A model generated the notes under the pieces. The model was not told where the DNA came from, searched no databases, and worked only from the letters and a program-made list of their open reading frames with translations. Of a stretch of 64,000 nt of DNA, positions 1-7,644 are shown in pieces. The DNA is taken from assembly GCF_009758205.1 (NCBI RefSeq), contig NZ_WRXN01000001.1, positions 1,364,001-1,428,000 of the forward strand, given 5' to 3'. Origin of the DNA: Chitinophaga tropicalis. GTDB taxonomy: Bacteria > Bacteroidota > Bacteroidia > Chitinophagales > Chitinophagaceae. Position 1 is the first letter of the stretch; each line of letters starts with the position of its first letter. Made by a program: the position numbers and the translations under genes.

Positions 1-688
1 GAATCAGCTCCCCAGGCTGATTCATACTCTGGCTGCGTCTTTCTTCATAACGCCATCCTTTTTCCAGTACGAAGAAAAGAAAGCGTTTATCGGCCGACAA
101 TACCATCGTGCCTTTTTCTGCCAGGATAAGCTTATCGCCTCCACCGGCAGTATGGTCAAAGATCATAACCTGGTGTATGGTCTTATTGTCTTTTTCCTTA
201 TTGGCTACTTTGATAGTATAGTCGGGAATATCTGTATAGAACACCCCTGCCTTGATATTGAAGGCAGGTTTGGAGTTGGTAATATCGTACAGAAGGGACT
301 TGGCGCGCAGGTTGGCCACCGGCATGGCGTAGTTATTGAACAGGAACGCCAGCACAGCTATGGTGATACAAACCGCCAGAAGTGGACGCATGAAACGGAG
401 CAGGGAAATGCCGGACGATTTCAGGGCTACCAGCTCAAAGCTTTCTCCCAGGTTCCCGAAGGTCATGATGGAAGAGAGCAGTACTGCCAGTGGTAATGCC
501 AGAGATACCAGGTTGGCGCTGGTATAGGTGATGAGCTCTATAATAACCGGAGTATCAAGCCCTTTTCCCACCAGGTCATCAATGTATTTCCAGAGAAATT
601 GCATGACCAGTACAAACAGGGTAACAAAAAAAGTGGCCACGAAGGGCCCCATAAATGTTTTGATGATGAGTTTATCCAGTTTTTTCAC
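1..688 (-). CDS. LptF/LptG family permease (partial, N-terminal part)
   Basis: Reverse-strand frame, open to the left edge, giving about 229 residues from a GTG start at 688; an in-frame TAG lies four codons upstream and no ATG fits. The protein begins VKKLDKLIIKTFMGPF, has a first membrane segment at about residues 13-35 (FFVTLFVLVMQFLW), then the conserved region LVSLALPLAVLLSSIMTFGNLGE with 'SSGISLLRFMRPL', and a third hydrophobic stretch near residue 100. This is the YjgP/YjgQ pattern. The family forms the inner-membrane part of the LptBFG transporter that extracts lipopolysaccharide. LptF and LptG cannot be told apart from this fragment. The C-terminal helices lie outside the window. Confidence 0.85.
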   Translation of the reverse strand, partial: MKKLDKLIIKTFMGPFVATFFVTLFVLVMQFLWKYIDDLVGKGLDTPVIIELITYTSANLVSLALPLAVLLSSIMTFGNLGESFELVALKSSGISLLRFMRPLLAVCITIAVLAFLFNNYAMPVANLRAKSLLYDITNSKPAFNIKAGVFYTDIPDYTIKVANKEKDNKTIHQVMIFDHTAGGGDKLILAEKGTMVLSADKRFLFFVLEKGWRYEERRSQSMNQPGELI

Positions 689-713
689 GCAGGCAATCTA
701 ATTAGAAATCGTA

Positions 714-721
714 CAAATTTA
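714..721 (-). promoter_or_regulatory. Bacteroidota -7 element for the LptF/LptG gene
   Basis: TAAATTTG on the minus strand matches TAnnTTTG and lies 25 bases before the GTG start. No convincing -33 TTTG was seen at the normal distance. Confidence 0.45.
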
Positions 722-775
722 TAAAGTAAGGTCTAAAAATACAGTTAATTTTCTTGTCAGCCCCCTTTGGGCAGT

Positions 776-805
776 GTGTACAGCGCAAAGGAAGCCCTAA
801 ATTTA
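776..805 (+). promoter_or_regulatory. promoter directly in front of the 810 gene
   Basis: TTTG (776-779) is followed after 18 bases by TAAATTTA (798-805), one mismatch from TAnnTTTG. The ATG at 810 starts only 4 bases later, so the transcript would have almost no leader. Confidence 0.45.
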
Positions 806-809
806 CGGG

Positions 810-1415
810 ATGGACACATTCGAGCTCACACCGGAAGAACAGGCCCTCATACAGAACCCAAACTGGTTATACCTGAAAAACAGTGCTTTACAGAAGGTAA
901 TGGTACTGATGGGACAATTGCAGGAGGCATTGCAGACACACCCGCTGACAGGAACTTTCCCTTTCCCCGGGCAGTGTTTACAACTGGGAGGGAAGATTTC
1001 CCGTGGAGAGAAATATAAGGAACTGCCCTATATAATACTGGATTATCCCCGTTATTTCAAGCAGGAAGAGATCTTTGCATTCCGTACTATGTTCTGGTGG
1101 GGGCATTATTTCATTGCTACCCTTCACCTGTCCGGCAGGGTAAAAGAAATGTATTCCGAGGCTCTGGCAGATGCCTGGTCTGAACTGGCGGAAGGCCGGT
1201 TTCAGCTATATGTCCAGGAAGACCCCTGGCAGCACGATTTAGGGAATGGGAATTACAGGTTAATATCAGCTATACCGGCAAATGAATTCAAGCAGCTTGT
1301 ATACCGGCGTTCCTTTATTAAACTTGCTAAACCTTATAGATTGGAAGATTGGGAAGAGATAATTCCAAAGATTGTGACAGATTACGGGCTCCTGCTACAA
1401 TTACTGATCCGCTGA
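810..1415 (+). CDS. conserved hypothetical protein, 201 aa
   Basis: I do not recognise a named family. It is a soluble protein without signal peptide or membrane helix, rich in aromatic residues (FWWGHYF near residue 95) and acidic and basic surface residues. It has the look of a small conserved Bacteroidota protein of unknown function. The ATG at 810 follows a near-consensus promoter by 4 bases. It converges with the START-like gene at 1436-1816, with only 20 bases between their ends and no obvious terminator. Confidence 0.7.
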   Translation: MDTFELTPEEQALIQNPNWLYLKNSALQKVMVLMGQLQEALQTHPLTGTFPFPGQCLQLGGKISRGEKYKELPYIILDYPRYFKQEEIFAFRTMFWWGHYFIATLHLSGRVKEMYSEALADAWSELAEGRFQLYVQEDPWQHDLGNGNYRLISAIPANEFKQLVYRRSFIKLAKPYRLEDWEEIIPKIVTDYGLLLQLLIR

Positions 1416-1435
1416 TAATAGACGGACCAGGAACT

Positions 1436-1816
1436 TTAGTTGCCTATTCTGTGAAAGAGATCTTTCACCTGGTAATCCCACAACTGGCTCTGGTCGGCTA
1501 TTTCTTTCTTTTCTGCAAAATCTCTAACGATCAGGATGGTTTCATTGGTCACTTCGGAGATCTGAATGCGGAACTCAAAGAATTCTTCTTTGGGGGCATG
1601 CTTCCAATGCAGGCGTATAAACTCATCTTCTTCCTGTTCCAGCACTTCTGCCTCTTCTACGGAACCATTCCACGAAAAGGAGAAAACGCTGTCCCTGAAA
1701 TCTACTTTATCTGCGAACCACTCCTGCAATCCTGCCGGGGTGGAAAGGAATTCGTATAAGATACTTGGTGAGCACCGTACCGGATATTCCAACTCATATT
1801 GCACTTTCTTAGACAT
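1436..1816 (-). CDS. START-like (SRPBCC/AHSA1-type) domain protein, 126 aa
   Basis: The whole protein is one SRPBCC-fold domain: KVQYELEYPVRCSPSILYEFLST, then GLQEWFADKV, and a central beta meander (DSVFSFSWNGSVEEAEVL, DEFIRLHWKH) with a C-terminal helix. These are the landmarks of AHSA1/START-like proteins, which bind hydrophobic ligands or act as co-chaperones. The ligand is unknown. The length is typical for the single-domain Bacteroidota form. Start ATG at 1816. It is transcribed divergently from rpoD across about 360 AT-rich bases. Confidence 0.8.
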   Translation of the reverse strand: MSKKVQYELEYPVRCSPSILYEFLSTPAGLQEWFADKVDFRDSVFSFSWNGSVEEAEVLEQEEDEFIRLHWKHAPKEEFFEFRIQISEVTNETILIVRDFAEKKEIADQSQLWDYQVKDLFHRIGN

Positions 1817-1878
1817 CGCTCAAGTAATTAGTAAATCAATATCATCTGGCTGCAATTATAGAAAAATATTTATTCTGT

Positions 1879-1886
1879 CAAAATTA
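1879..1886 (-). promoter_or_regulatory. possible -7 element for the START-like gene
   Basis: Minus-strand TAATTTTG, a full match to TAnnTTTG, lies 62 bases before the start codon. The nearest upstream TTTG (1914-1917) is spaced too far for a standard -33. Confidence 0.35.
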
Positions 1887-2092
1887 TTTTGCATTTTTTT
1901 TTAATGATTCCCCCAAATCTTTTTACACTTTATAAATAACAATTCTATTATATAAAATATGAATATATTAGCAGGTCGGTAGTTCTGTTTCACAGCTTTT
2001 TATTGACAGTATTGAATTTTAGCCCTGTCAAAATTGAGTTATGAATGGTGAAACGTTTTTGCTTAAAAATGGTTTAATAAGTAATTATTTTT

Positions 2093-2123
2093 TTTGGGTG
2101 CTATCTAAAAAAACTTATTTTTG
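2093..2123 (+). promoter_or_regulatory. rpoD promoter
   Basis: TTTG (2093-2096) and TATTTTTG (2116-2123) are separated by 19 bases, the classic Bacteroidota arrangement. The start codon is about 60 bases downstream. Confidence 0.65.
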
Positions 2124-2186
2124 TCTGGCATTCATCAAATAGGGTAACATTTTATTAACCTGTAACTGTTCCGAGTCTTTATGTCA

Positions 2187-3056
2187 ATGCGCCAACTCAA
2201 AATCACGAAATCCATCACAAACAGGGAATCCCAGTCCCTCGAGAAGTACTTGCAGGAAATTGGGAAGGTGGATTTAATTACGCCGGAAGAAGAAGTGAAC
2301 CTGGCTATCCGCATTAAGCAGGGTGACCAGCGTGCACTGGAGAAGCTCACCAAAGCCAACCTCCGCTTCGTGGTGTCTGTTGCAAAACAGTATCAGAACC
2401 AGGGTTTGTCGCTGAGTGATCTGATCAATGAGGGGAACCTTGGTTTGATTAAGGCAGCACAGCGCTTTGATGAAACCCGTGGTTTTAAATTCATTTCCTA
2501 CGCTGTATGGTGGATCCGTCAGTCTATCCTGCAGGCTTTGGCAGAACAGAGCCGTATTGTGCGTCTGCCGCTGAACAAGGTAGGATTGAGCAATAAGATC
2601 AGCAAGGCATATTCCCAGCTGGAACAGGAATTTGAAAGGGAGCCATCGCCCGACGAACTGGCCACCATCCTGGAAATCAATACGGAAGAAGTGGAAGCTA
2701 CCCTCGGCGTAGCCGCCCGTCACGTATCTATGGATGCTCCTTTCATTGACGGGGAAGATAACTCCCTGCTGGATGTACTGGCCAACCCGAACGCCGTTAA
2801 CGCAGACGAAGAACTGGACCATCACGATTCACTGCGCCGTGAAATAGAACGCTCCCTTTCCACATTGACAGACAGGCAGAAAGATGTGATCATCCTGTAC
2901 TTCGGTATAGCTGTAGAACATCCTATGTCACTGGAAGATATCGGAGAGAAGTTTGGCCTGACCCGCGAAAGGGTACGCCAGATCAAGGATAAAGCGATCA
3001 CCAAACTGCGCACCACTTCCCGCAGCAAACTGCTGAGAAATTACCTGGGAAGCTGA
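2187..3056 (+). CDS. rpoD: RNA polymerase primary sigma factor RpoD/SigA
   Basis: Primary sigma factor that directs RNA polymerase to housekeeping promoters. It begins [20 protein letters not shown], then region 1.2, region 2 ([29 protein letters not shown] and [17 protein letters not shown]), region 3 ([12 protein letters not shown]) and region 4 with the helix-turn-helix [20 protein letters not shown]. It has no long N-terminal region 1.1, as usual for the roughly 287-residue Bacteroidota form. An in-frame ATG lies two codons upstream (2181), but the conserved start MRQLK favours 2187. It sits alone between its own promoter and terminator. Confidence 0.97.
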   Translation: MRQLKITKSITNRESQSLEKYLQEIGKVDLITPEEEVNLAIRIKQGDQRALEKLTKANLRFVVSVAKQYQNQGLSLSDLINEGNLGLIKAAQRFDETRGFKFISYAVWWIRQSILQALAEQSRIVRLPLNKVGLSNKISKAYSQLEQEFEREPSPDELATILEINTEEVEATLGVAARHVSMDAPFIDGEDNSLLDVLANPNAVNADEELDHHDSLRREIERSLSTLTDRQKDVIILYFGIAVEHPMSLEDIGEKFGLTRERVRQIKDKAITKLRTTSRSKLLRNYLGS

Positions 3057-3102
3057 TAATGCAGTAACTGTCACAGAGAATTAACTTAGTTTATATAACC
3101 AG

Positions 3103-3138
3103 AAAGGTGAATATCGGGCAGATATTCACCTTTTTTTG
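3103..3138 (+). terminator. rpoD terminator
   Basis: Perfect 12-bp stem (3103-3114 with 3122-3133), 7-base loop, followed by a run of seven Ts. Confidence 0.85.
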
Positions 3139-3159
3139 TTAATTGTAGCTGCATACTGG

Positions 3160-3186
3160 TTTGCATGTTACTTTATATTATTTTTG
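3160..3186 (+). promoter_or_regulatory. ffh promoter
   Basis: TATTTTTG at 3179-3186 matches TAnnTTTG. A TTTG at 3160-3163 is 15 bases upstream, slightly closer than usual. The ATG follows 64 bases later. Confidence 0.5.
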
Positions 3187-3250
3187 CAACCCTTAAAGCT
3201 GCAAATCGGCAACAGATGGCCGGCAGCAAAAAACACTAAACAGACTACTG

Positions 3251-4576
3251 ATGTTTGAATCATTATCAGAGCGGCTTGACTCGGCGTTTAAACAACTGAA
3301 AGGCGAAGGCCGTATCAGCGAAATCAATGTGGCCAGTACGGTAAAAGAAATACGCCGCGCACTGGTGGATGCTGACGTGAACTATAAAATAGCAAAAGAC
3401 TTTACCGACCGTGTAAGGGAAAAAGCCCTGGGCGAAAAGGTGATCACCGCCATATCTCCCGGACAGCTGATGGTAAAGATCGTGAAGGACGAGCTGGCAG
3501 AGCTGATGGGTGGTACCGAGGCCGAGCTGGACATCAAGGCGAATCCCACTATTATTCTTATAGCAGGTTTGCAGGGTTCCGGTAAAACCACTTTTTCCGG
3601 GAAACTTGCCAACTTCCTGAAAACCAAGAAGAATAAGAAGCCCCTGCTGGTAGCGGCAGACATTTACCGCCCTGCAGCGATAGACCAGCTGAAGGTACTG
3701 GGTGAACAGATAGGAGTAGAGGTATATAACGAACCTGAGAATAAAAATGCCGTACAGATAGCCCAGAACGCTATCCAGCAGGCAAAACAGAACGGGAATA
3801 ATATCGTTATAATAGATACTGCCGGTCGTCTGGCTGTGGATGAAGTGATGATGACCGAGGTGGCCAATATCAAAACCGCAGTAAAACCGAATGAGATCCT
3901 CTTCGTGGTGGATTCCATGACCGGTCAGGATGCCGTGAATACAGCCAAGGCGTTTAACGACAGGCTGGACTTCAGTGGTGTTGTGCTGACCAAGCTGGAC
4001 GGTGATACCCGCGGTGGCGCGGCGCTGACCATCAAGTATACAGTAGAAAAGCCCATCAAGTTCGTGAGCATGGGTGAGAAGCTGGATACGCTGGATGTAT
4101 TCTATCCTGAACGTATGGCACAGCGTATCCTGGGGATGGGTGATATTACCACCCTGGTGGAACGTGCTCAGGCCCAGTTCAACGAAGAGCAGGCCAAGAA
4201 GCTGGAAAAGAAGATCCGTCAGAACCAGTTTGATTTTGACGACTTCCGTGAGCAGCTTCAGCAGATCAAGAAAATGGGTAACCTGAAAGACCTGATGGGC
4301 ATGATACCTGGTGTTGGAAAAGCTATCAAGGACATCGATATCAGTGATGACGCCTTTAAGGGAATTGAGGCAATGATAGGGTCTATGACCCCCGAAGAGC
4401 GTGGAAATCCGGACATTATAGATGGTAGTCGCCGTAAACGTATTGCAAAAGGCGCCGGTAAGGATATCCAGGATGTGAACCAGTTTATGAAACAATTTGA
4501 CCAAATGCGCCAGATGATGAAAATGATGAATAAATTTGGGGCAGGAGGAAAAGGATTAAGGGCTTTAGGAAGGTAA
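3251..4576 (+). CDS. ffh: signal recognition particle protein Ffh
   Basis: GTPase subunit of the signal recognition particle. It binds signal sequences on nascent chains and delivers ribosomes to FtsY at the membrane. An N domain (about 1-95) is followed by the G domain with GLQGSGKTT (106-114), DTAGR (189-193) and TKLD (247-250). The methionine-rich M domain (about 300-441) ends in QFDQMRQMMKMMNKFGAGG and contains the RNA-binding part around RGNPDIIDGSRRKRIAKGAG. The 441 residues are full length for the family. A separate promoter and the spacing to rpsP suggest an independent unit. Confidence 0.97.
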   Translation: MFESLSERLDSAFKQLKGEGRISEINVASTVKEIRRALVDADVNYKIAKDFTDRVREKALGEKVITAISPGQLMVKIVKDELAELMGGTEAELDIKANPTIILIAGLQGSGKTTFSGKLANFLKTKKNKKPLLVAADIYRPAAIDQLKVLGEQIGVEVYNEPENKNAVQIAQNAIQQAKQNGNNIVIIDTAGRLAVDEVMMTEVANIKTAVKPNEILFVVDSMTGQDAVNTAKAFNDRLDFSGVVLTKLDGDTRGGAALTIKYTVEKPIKFVSMGEKLDTLDVFYPERMAQRILGMGDITTLVERAQAQFNEEQAKKLEKKIRQNQFDFDDFREQLQQIKKMGNLKDLMGMIPGVGKAIKDIDISDDAFKGIEAMIGSMTPEERGNPDIIDGSRRKRIAKGAGKDIQDVNQFMKQFDQMRQMMKMMNKFGAGGKGLRALGR

Positions 4577-4647
4577 AAAAGAGATTGGGAGACAGGTTGA
4601 AGGCAGTCAAAGGTGCCTGCATTTTGTAGACTTTTAACAGAATTTAT

Positions 4648-4678
4648 TTTGAACTAATCCGGTTAAAGCATACCTTTG
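4648..4678 (+). promoter_or_regulatory. rpsP promoter
   Basis: TTTG (4648-4651), 19 bases, then TACCTTTG (4671-4678), a full match to the Bacteroidota consensus. It heads the rpsP-rimM-trmD cluster. Confidence 0.7.
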
Positions 4679-4731
4679 CTGCCCGATTAAATATTTTTTT
4701 TTAACTCGCAAAAAAATAACTCGAATTATTT

Positions 4732-5175
4732 ATGCCAGTAAAGATCAGACTACAACGTCATGGCGCAAAGAAGAGACCTTTTTATTTCATCGTAGTTGCC
4801 GACGCTCGCGCGCCAAGAGATGGTAAATTCATCCAGAAGATCGGTACTTACAACCCGCTGACTGTTCCTGCATCTATCAATATAGATACAGAAAAAGCAC
4901 TGCGTTGGTTGCAGAAAGGTGCACAGCCTACAGATACAGTTAGAAGAATACTTTCTTTCAAAGGTGTTCTTTACCTGAAACACCTCCTGAGAGGTGTGAA
5001 ACTGGGTCTGTTCGATGAGCCTACAGCATTCCAGAAATTTGAACAGTGGCAGGCAGAGCACGAGCAGAAAGTTGCTGCCCGTCGTGACAACCACAAAAAG
5101 GCAAGAGTAGCTCAGCCTATCGTAAAAAGAGTTGAAGATGCTCCTGCTCAGCCAGAAGGCGGTGCAGAAGCTTAA
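4732..5175 (+). CDS. rpsP: 30S ribosomal protein S16
   Basis: Small-subunit protein needed for 30S assembly. The N-terminal core [18 protein letters not shown] is diagnostic, followed by [22 protein letters not shown]. The protein is 147 residues, longer than the roughly 80-residue E. coli form, because of an added Lys/Ala/Glu-rich C-terminal tail, which is usual in Bacteroidota. A strong hairpin follows, then rimM after 82 bases. Confidence 0.97.
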   Translation: MPVKIRLQRHGAKKRPFYFIVVADARAPRDGKFIQKIGTYNPLTVPASINIDTEKALRWLQKGAQPTDTVRRILSFKGVLYLKHLLRGVKLGLFDEPTAFQKFEQWQAEHEQKVAARRDNHKKARVAQPIVKRVEDAPAQPEGGAEA

Positions 5176-5195
5176 TTAGCTTTTGGATCATATTT

Positions 5196-5232
5196 AAAGG
5201 GAAATATCTGCTTTCAGATATTTCCCTTTTTC
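5196..5232 (+). terminator. terminator or attenuator between rpsP and rimM
   Basis: 15-bp perfect stem (5196-5210 with 5215-5229), 4-base loop, ending in Ts. No separate promoter is evident between it and rimM at 5258, so partial read-through (more S16 than RimM/TrmD) is likely. Confidence 0.75.
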
Positions 5233-5257
5233 ATAGCCATGAGAGAGGGTATAGCTT

Positions 5258-5779
5258 ATGAATAATTACTTCAGCATAGGAAAACTGGTCTCTGTTTTCG
5301 GATTACAGGGGGAGTTTGTTCTGAAACACAGCCTGGGTAAAAAGACCAGCCTGCCAGGAGTGGAAGTCCTCTTCCTGGAAGAAAAAAAGAACAGCTTCAT
5401 TCCTCATTTTATACAGAAAACCAGTATCAAAGACCATGAACATGTGTTTGTAAAGCTGGAAGGCATTGATAATAAAGAAGATGCACGCCGGTTGGTACAA
5501 ATGCCTGTATACCTGGCTGAAGACGATTTTAAAAAGCAGGCCTCCTCTTCCGCTCCCCTGTCCTTACTGGGATTTACCGTGCAGGATAAAGAGCAGGGCA
5601 TACTGGGCACTATAGAGGAAGTGATTGAAATGCCCATGCAGACGCTGGCAAAGCTGACCTTCAGGGAAAAGGAAGTACTCCTGCCCCTGAATGAACAATC
5701 GCTGGTGAAGGTAGATAAGAAAAAACAGATCGTACATGTGGACCTGCCGGAAGGATTGCTGGACATTTACCTGGAATAG
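5258..5779 (+). CDS. rimM: ribosome maturation factor RimM
   Basis: Assembly factor for the head of the 30S subunit; it binds S19 and works near S16. The RimM N-terminal domain opens with FSIGKLVSVFGLQGEFVLKH, and the C-terminal PRC-barrel-like domain contains LLGFTVQDKEQGILGTIEEV and ends VDLPEGLLDIYLE. The 173 residues are normal length. It lies 18 bases before trmD, in the conserved rpsP-rimM-trmD-rplS order. Confidence 0.95.
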   Translation: MNNYFSIGKLVSVFGLQGEFVLKHSLGKKTSLPGVEVLFLEEKKNSFIPHFIQKTSIKDHEHVFVKLEGIDNKEDARRLVQMPVYLAEDDFKKQASSSAPLSLLGFTVQDKEQGILGTIEEVIEMPMQTLAKLTFREKEVLLPLNEQSLVKVDKKKQIVHVDLPEGLLDIYLE

Positions 5780-5797
5780 GGCTATTAACAACAGATC

Positions 5798-6469
5798 ATG
5801 AGAATAGATATCATTACTGTACAACCGGGGTTGCTTGAAAGCCCCTTTTCGCACTCCATCCTGAAAAGGGCACAGACGAAAGGGCTGCTGGAAGTGTATA
5901 CCCATAACCTGCGGGATTATTCCACGCTGAAACACAACCAGGTAGACGACTACCAGTTTGGCGGCGGCGCAGGTATGGTAATGATGATAGAACCTGTTGT
6001 AAATGCAATAGAAAGCCTGCAGGCAAAGGTGCAGTATGATGAGATCATCTACATGACCCCTGACGGACAAACCCTGAACCAGGGAATGGCTAACCAGCTC
6101 TCCCTGAAAGGAAACCTGCTGATCCTCTGCGGGCACTATAAAGGGATAGATGAAAGGATACGGGAGCATTTTGTCACAAAAGAGATCTCTATAGGAGATT
6201 ATGTACTGTCTGGCGGGGAGCTGGCAGCAGCCGTACTGGTAGACGCTATAGGCAGGCTGATTCCCGGGGTGCTCAATGATGAAACCTCTGCCTTACTGGA
6301 TTCCTTCCAGGATAACCTGCTGGCGCCTCCTGTATATACCCGCCCGGAAGAGTTCAGAGGCTGGAAAGTACCGGATGTGCTGATGAGCGGCGATCATAAG
6401 AAAATAGATAACTGGAGGCATGATATGGCGGTAGAGCGCACAAAGGAACGGCGCCCGGACCTGTTGTAA
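5798..6469 (+). CDS. trmD: tRNA (guanine-N1-)-methyltransferase TrmD
   Basis: Methylates G37 next to the anticodon of tRNAs reading CNN codons, using S-adenosylmethionine, and so prevents +1 frameshifting. The trefoil-knot SPOUT signatures are visible: [34 protein letters not shown] and [16 protein letters not shown]. The C-terminal helical part ends in the tRNA-contact segment [20 protein letters not shown]. The 223 residues are full length. It is the third gene of the rpsP operon. Confidence 0.97.
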   Translation: MRIDIITVQPGLLESPFSHSILKRAQTKGLLEVYTHNLRDYSTLKHNQVDDYQFGGGAGMVMMIEPVVNAIESLQAKVQYDEIIYMTPDGQTLNQGMANQLSLKGNLLILCGHYKGIDERIREHFVTKEISIGDYVLSGGELAAAVLVDAIGRLIPGVLNDETSALLDSFQDNLLAPPVYTRPEEFRGWKVPDVLMSGDHKKIDNWRHDMAVERTKERRPDLL

Positions 6470-6474
6470 ACGAA

Positions 6475-6522
6475 GAAATGACGAACAGATAAGGTAGGAA
6501 TGAGGTAGAAATGACGAACAGA
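6475..6522 (+). repeat. short direct repeat after trmD
   Basis: The 15-mer GAAATGACGAACAGA occurs at 6475-6489 and again at 6508-6522, 33 bases apart. No function can be assigned. Confidence 0.5.
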
Positions 6523-6609
6523 CAAGCCGTTGCTGCTATAAACTCCTATCAGGCTCAACCGCACCCGACAAATTGTTTTTAAAATTATTCTTTAATAAAC
6601 CTGGGGTTA

Positions 6610-6641
6610 TTTGGAACTTAACTTTTTCTAAGTTACCTTTG
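6610..6641 (+). promoter_or_regulatory. rplS promoter
   Basis: TTTG (6610-6613), 20 bases, then TACCTTTG (6634-6641). It gives rplS its own transcript in addition to any read-through from trmD. Confidence 0.7.
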
Positions 6642-6663
6642 CACTCCGATAAATATTTGAAAG

Positions 6664-7011
6664 ATGAACGCTATTTCTTTTGTTCACGAGCAACTGACAG
6701 GTAAAAAAAACTACCCGAAGTTTAAGGCCGGTGACAATGTCACTGTTAACTATAAAATTGTTGAAGGTAACAAGGAAAGAATCCAGTCCTTCAAAGGCGA
6801 TGTACTGAAAATCCAGGGAACTGGAGCTACAGCCTCTTTTACTGTAAGAAAAATATCTGACGGTGTTGGTGTTGAGAGGGTTTTCCCTCTGCTGTCTCCA
6901 AACATCGACGGTATTGTTCTGAACAAAGTTGGTAAAGTAAGAAGGGCAAGACTGTTCTACCTGCGTGAACGCGCTGGTAAAGCTGCCCGTATCAAAGAGA
7001 AAAGGGTTTAG
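6664..7011 (+). CDS. rplS: 50S ribosomal protein L19
   Basis: Large-subunit protein at the interface with the 30S subunit. The L19 core is clear: FKAGDNVTVNYKIVEGNKER, IQSFKGDVLKIQG, FTVRKISDGVGVERVFPLLS, and the basic C-terminus RRARLFYLRERAGKAARIKE. The 115 residues are the usual length. It closes the conserved ribosomal cluster and is followed by a strong terminator. Confidence 0.97.
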   Translation: MNAISFVHEQLTGKKNYPKFKAGDNVTVNYKIVEGNKERIQSFKGDVLKIQGTGATASFTVRKISDGVGVERVFPLLSPNIDGIVLNKVGKVRRARLFYLRERAGKAARIKEKRV

Positions 7012-7035
7012 TATAAATACAGGGAAATTAGTGAT

Positions 7036-7065
7036 AACGGGAACCGTTCGGGTTCCCGTTTTTTT
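7036..7065 (+). terminator. rplS terminator
   Basis: 10-bp stem (7036-7045 with 7051-7060), 5-base loop, T tract. Confidence 0.85.
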
Positions 7066-7169
7066 CATGCCTATGGAAACCGGATGCCACGTGAGAGAGA
7101 TTCTCTTAAAATAAAATTAAAACTTCTCAGGTCCAATAAGGCGGTAGCTAAATCCCGGATATATTTACC

Positions 7170-7177
7170 TATCTTTG
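7170..7177 (+). promoter_or_regulatory. tatA -7 element
   Basis: TATCTTTG, a full match to TAnnTTTG, 26 bases before the ATG at 7204. It shows that in-frame ATGs further upstream cannot be the start. Confidence 0.55.
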
Positions 7178-7203
7178 TTTGCTTAACGTTTAAAACTGAG
7201 AAA

Positions 7204-7437
7204 ATGACTGCCGTTTTAGTTAAATCACCTCTTTTATTATTCCAGGAATTAGGTATGACAGAATTACTCTTAATAGCTTTGGTTGTATTGTTGCTGTTTG
7301 GTGGTAAAAAAATTCCCGAACTGATGCGCGGACTGGGTAAAGGTATCCGTGAATTTAACGATGCCAAGAACAATGTGCGCAAAGAGATCGAGGATGGCAT
7401 GAAAGAACAGCCAGCTACCACAGACAATAAGAACTAA
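7204..7437 (+). CDS. tatA: Sec-independent translocase subunit TatA
   Basis: Pore-forming subunit of the twin-arginine pathway, which exports folded proteins. The family pattern is complete: one membrane helix ([20 protein letters not shown]), the FGGKKIPEL hinge, the amphipathic helix [17 protein letters not shown] and a short polar tail. The start at 7204 (77 aa) is chosen because a promoter lies just upstream; ATG 7255 (MTELLL), preceded by AGGAATTAGGT, would give the more usual N-terminus and is a real alternative. A Tat-type substrate (phospholipase C, 13247) lies 6 kb away. Confidence 0.93.
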   Translation: MTAVLVKSPLLLFQELGMTELLLIALVVLLLFGGKKIPELMRGLGKGIREFNDAKNNVRKEIEDGMKEQPATTDNKN

Positions 7438-7644
7438 GAGTAGTTTTTATACTGTCTTCAATTGATTCAAACGTGAATGGGGGAGTAGTGTGCCGGAGTA
7501 AAAACGTCGCATCACCACGCTAGAGGATAGGTATATGCTATTATACCAACAGGTATATGATATACAAATATGCCAGCTGATCAGCTCAGTATCCGGCTTC
7601 AGGTTTGACCTTATTTATTATTTCACTATAAGCAATTAACTGGT
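7438..7644. other. intergenic region with dyad repeats before gatA
   Basis: Contains GGTATA (7530-7535) facing TATACC (7542-7547), a third GGTATA at 7552-7557, and the perfect 12-bp palindrome AGCTGATCAGCT (7575-7586). No clear promoter consensus or reading frame was found. Confidence 0.4.

Noticed and set aside
3266..4504. 412-codon open frame on the minus strand
   Set aside because: It lies fully opposite ffh, has no known domain, and its composition is that expected from the antisense of a well-conserved gene.
7084..7203. N-terminal extension of TatA
   Set aside because: The TATCTTTG promoter element lies inside it, and the translated extension has no TatA similarity.
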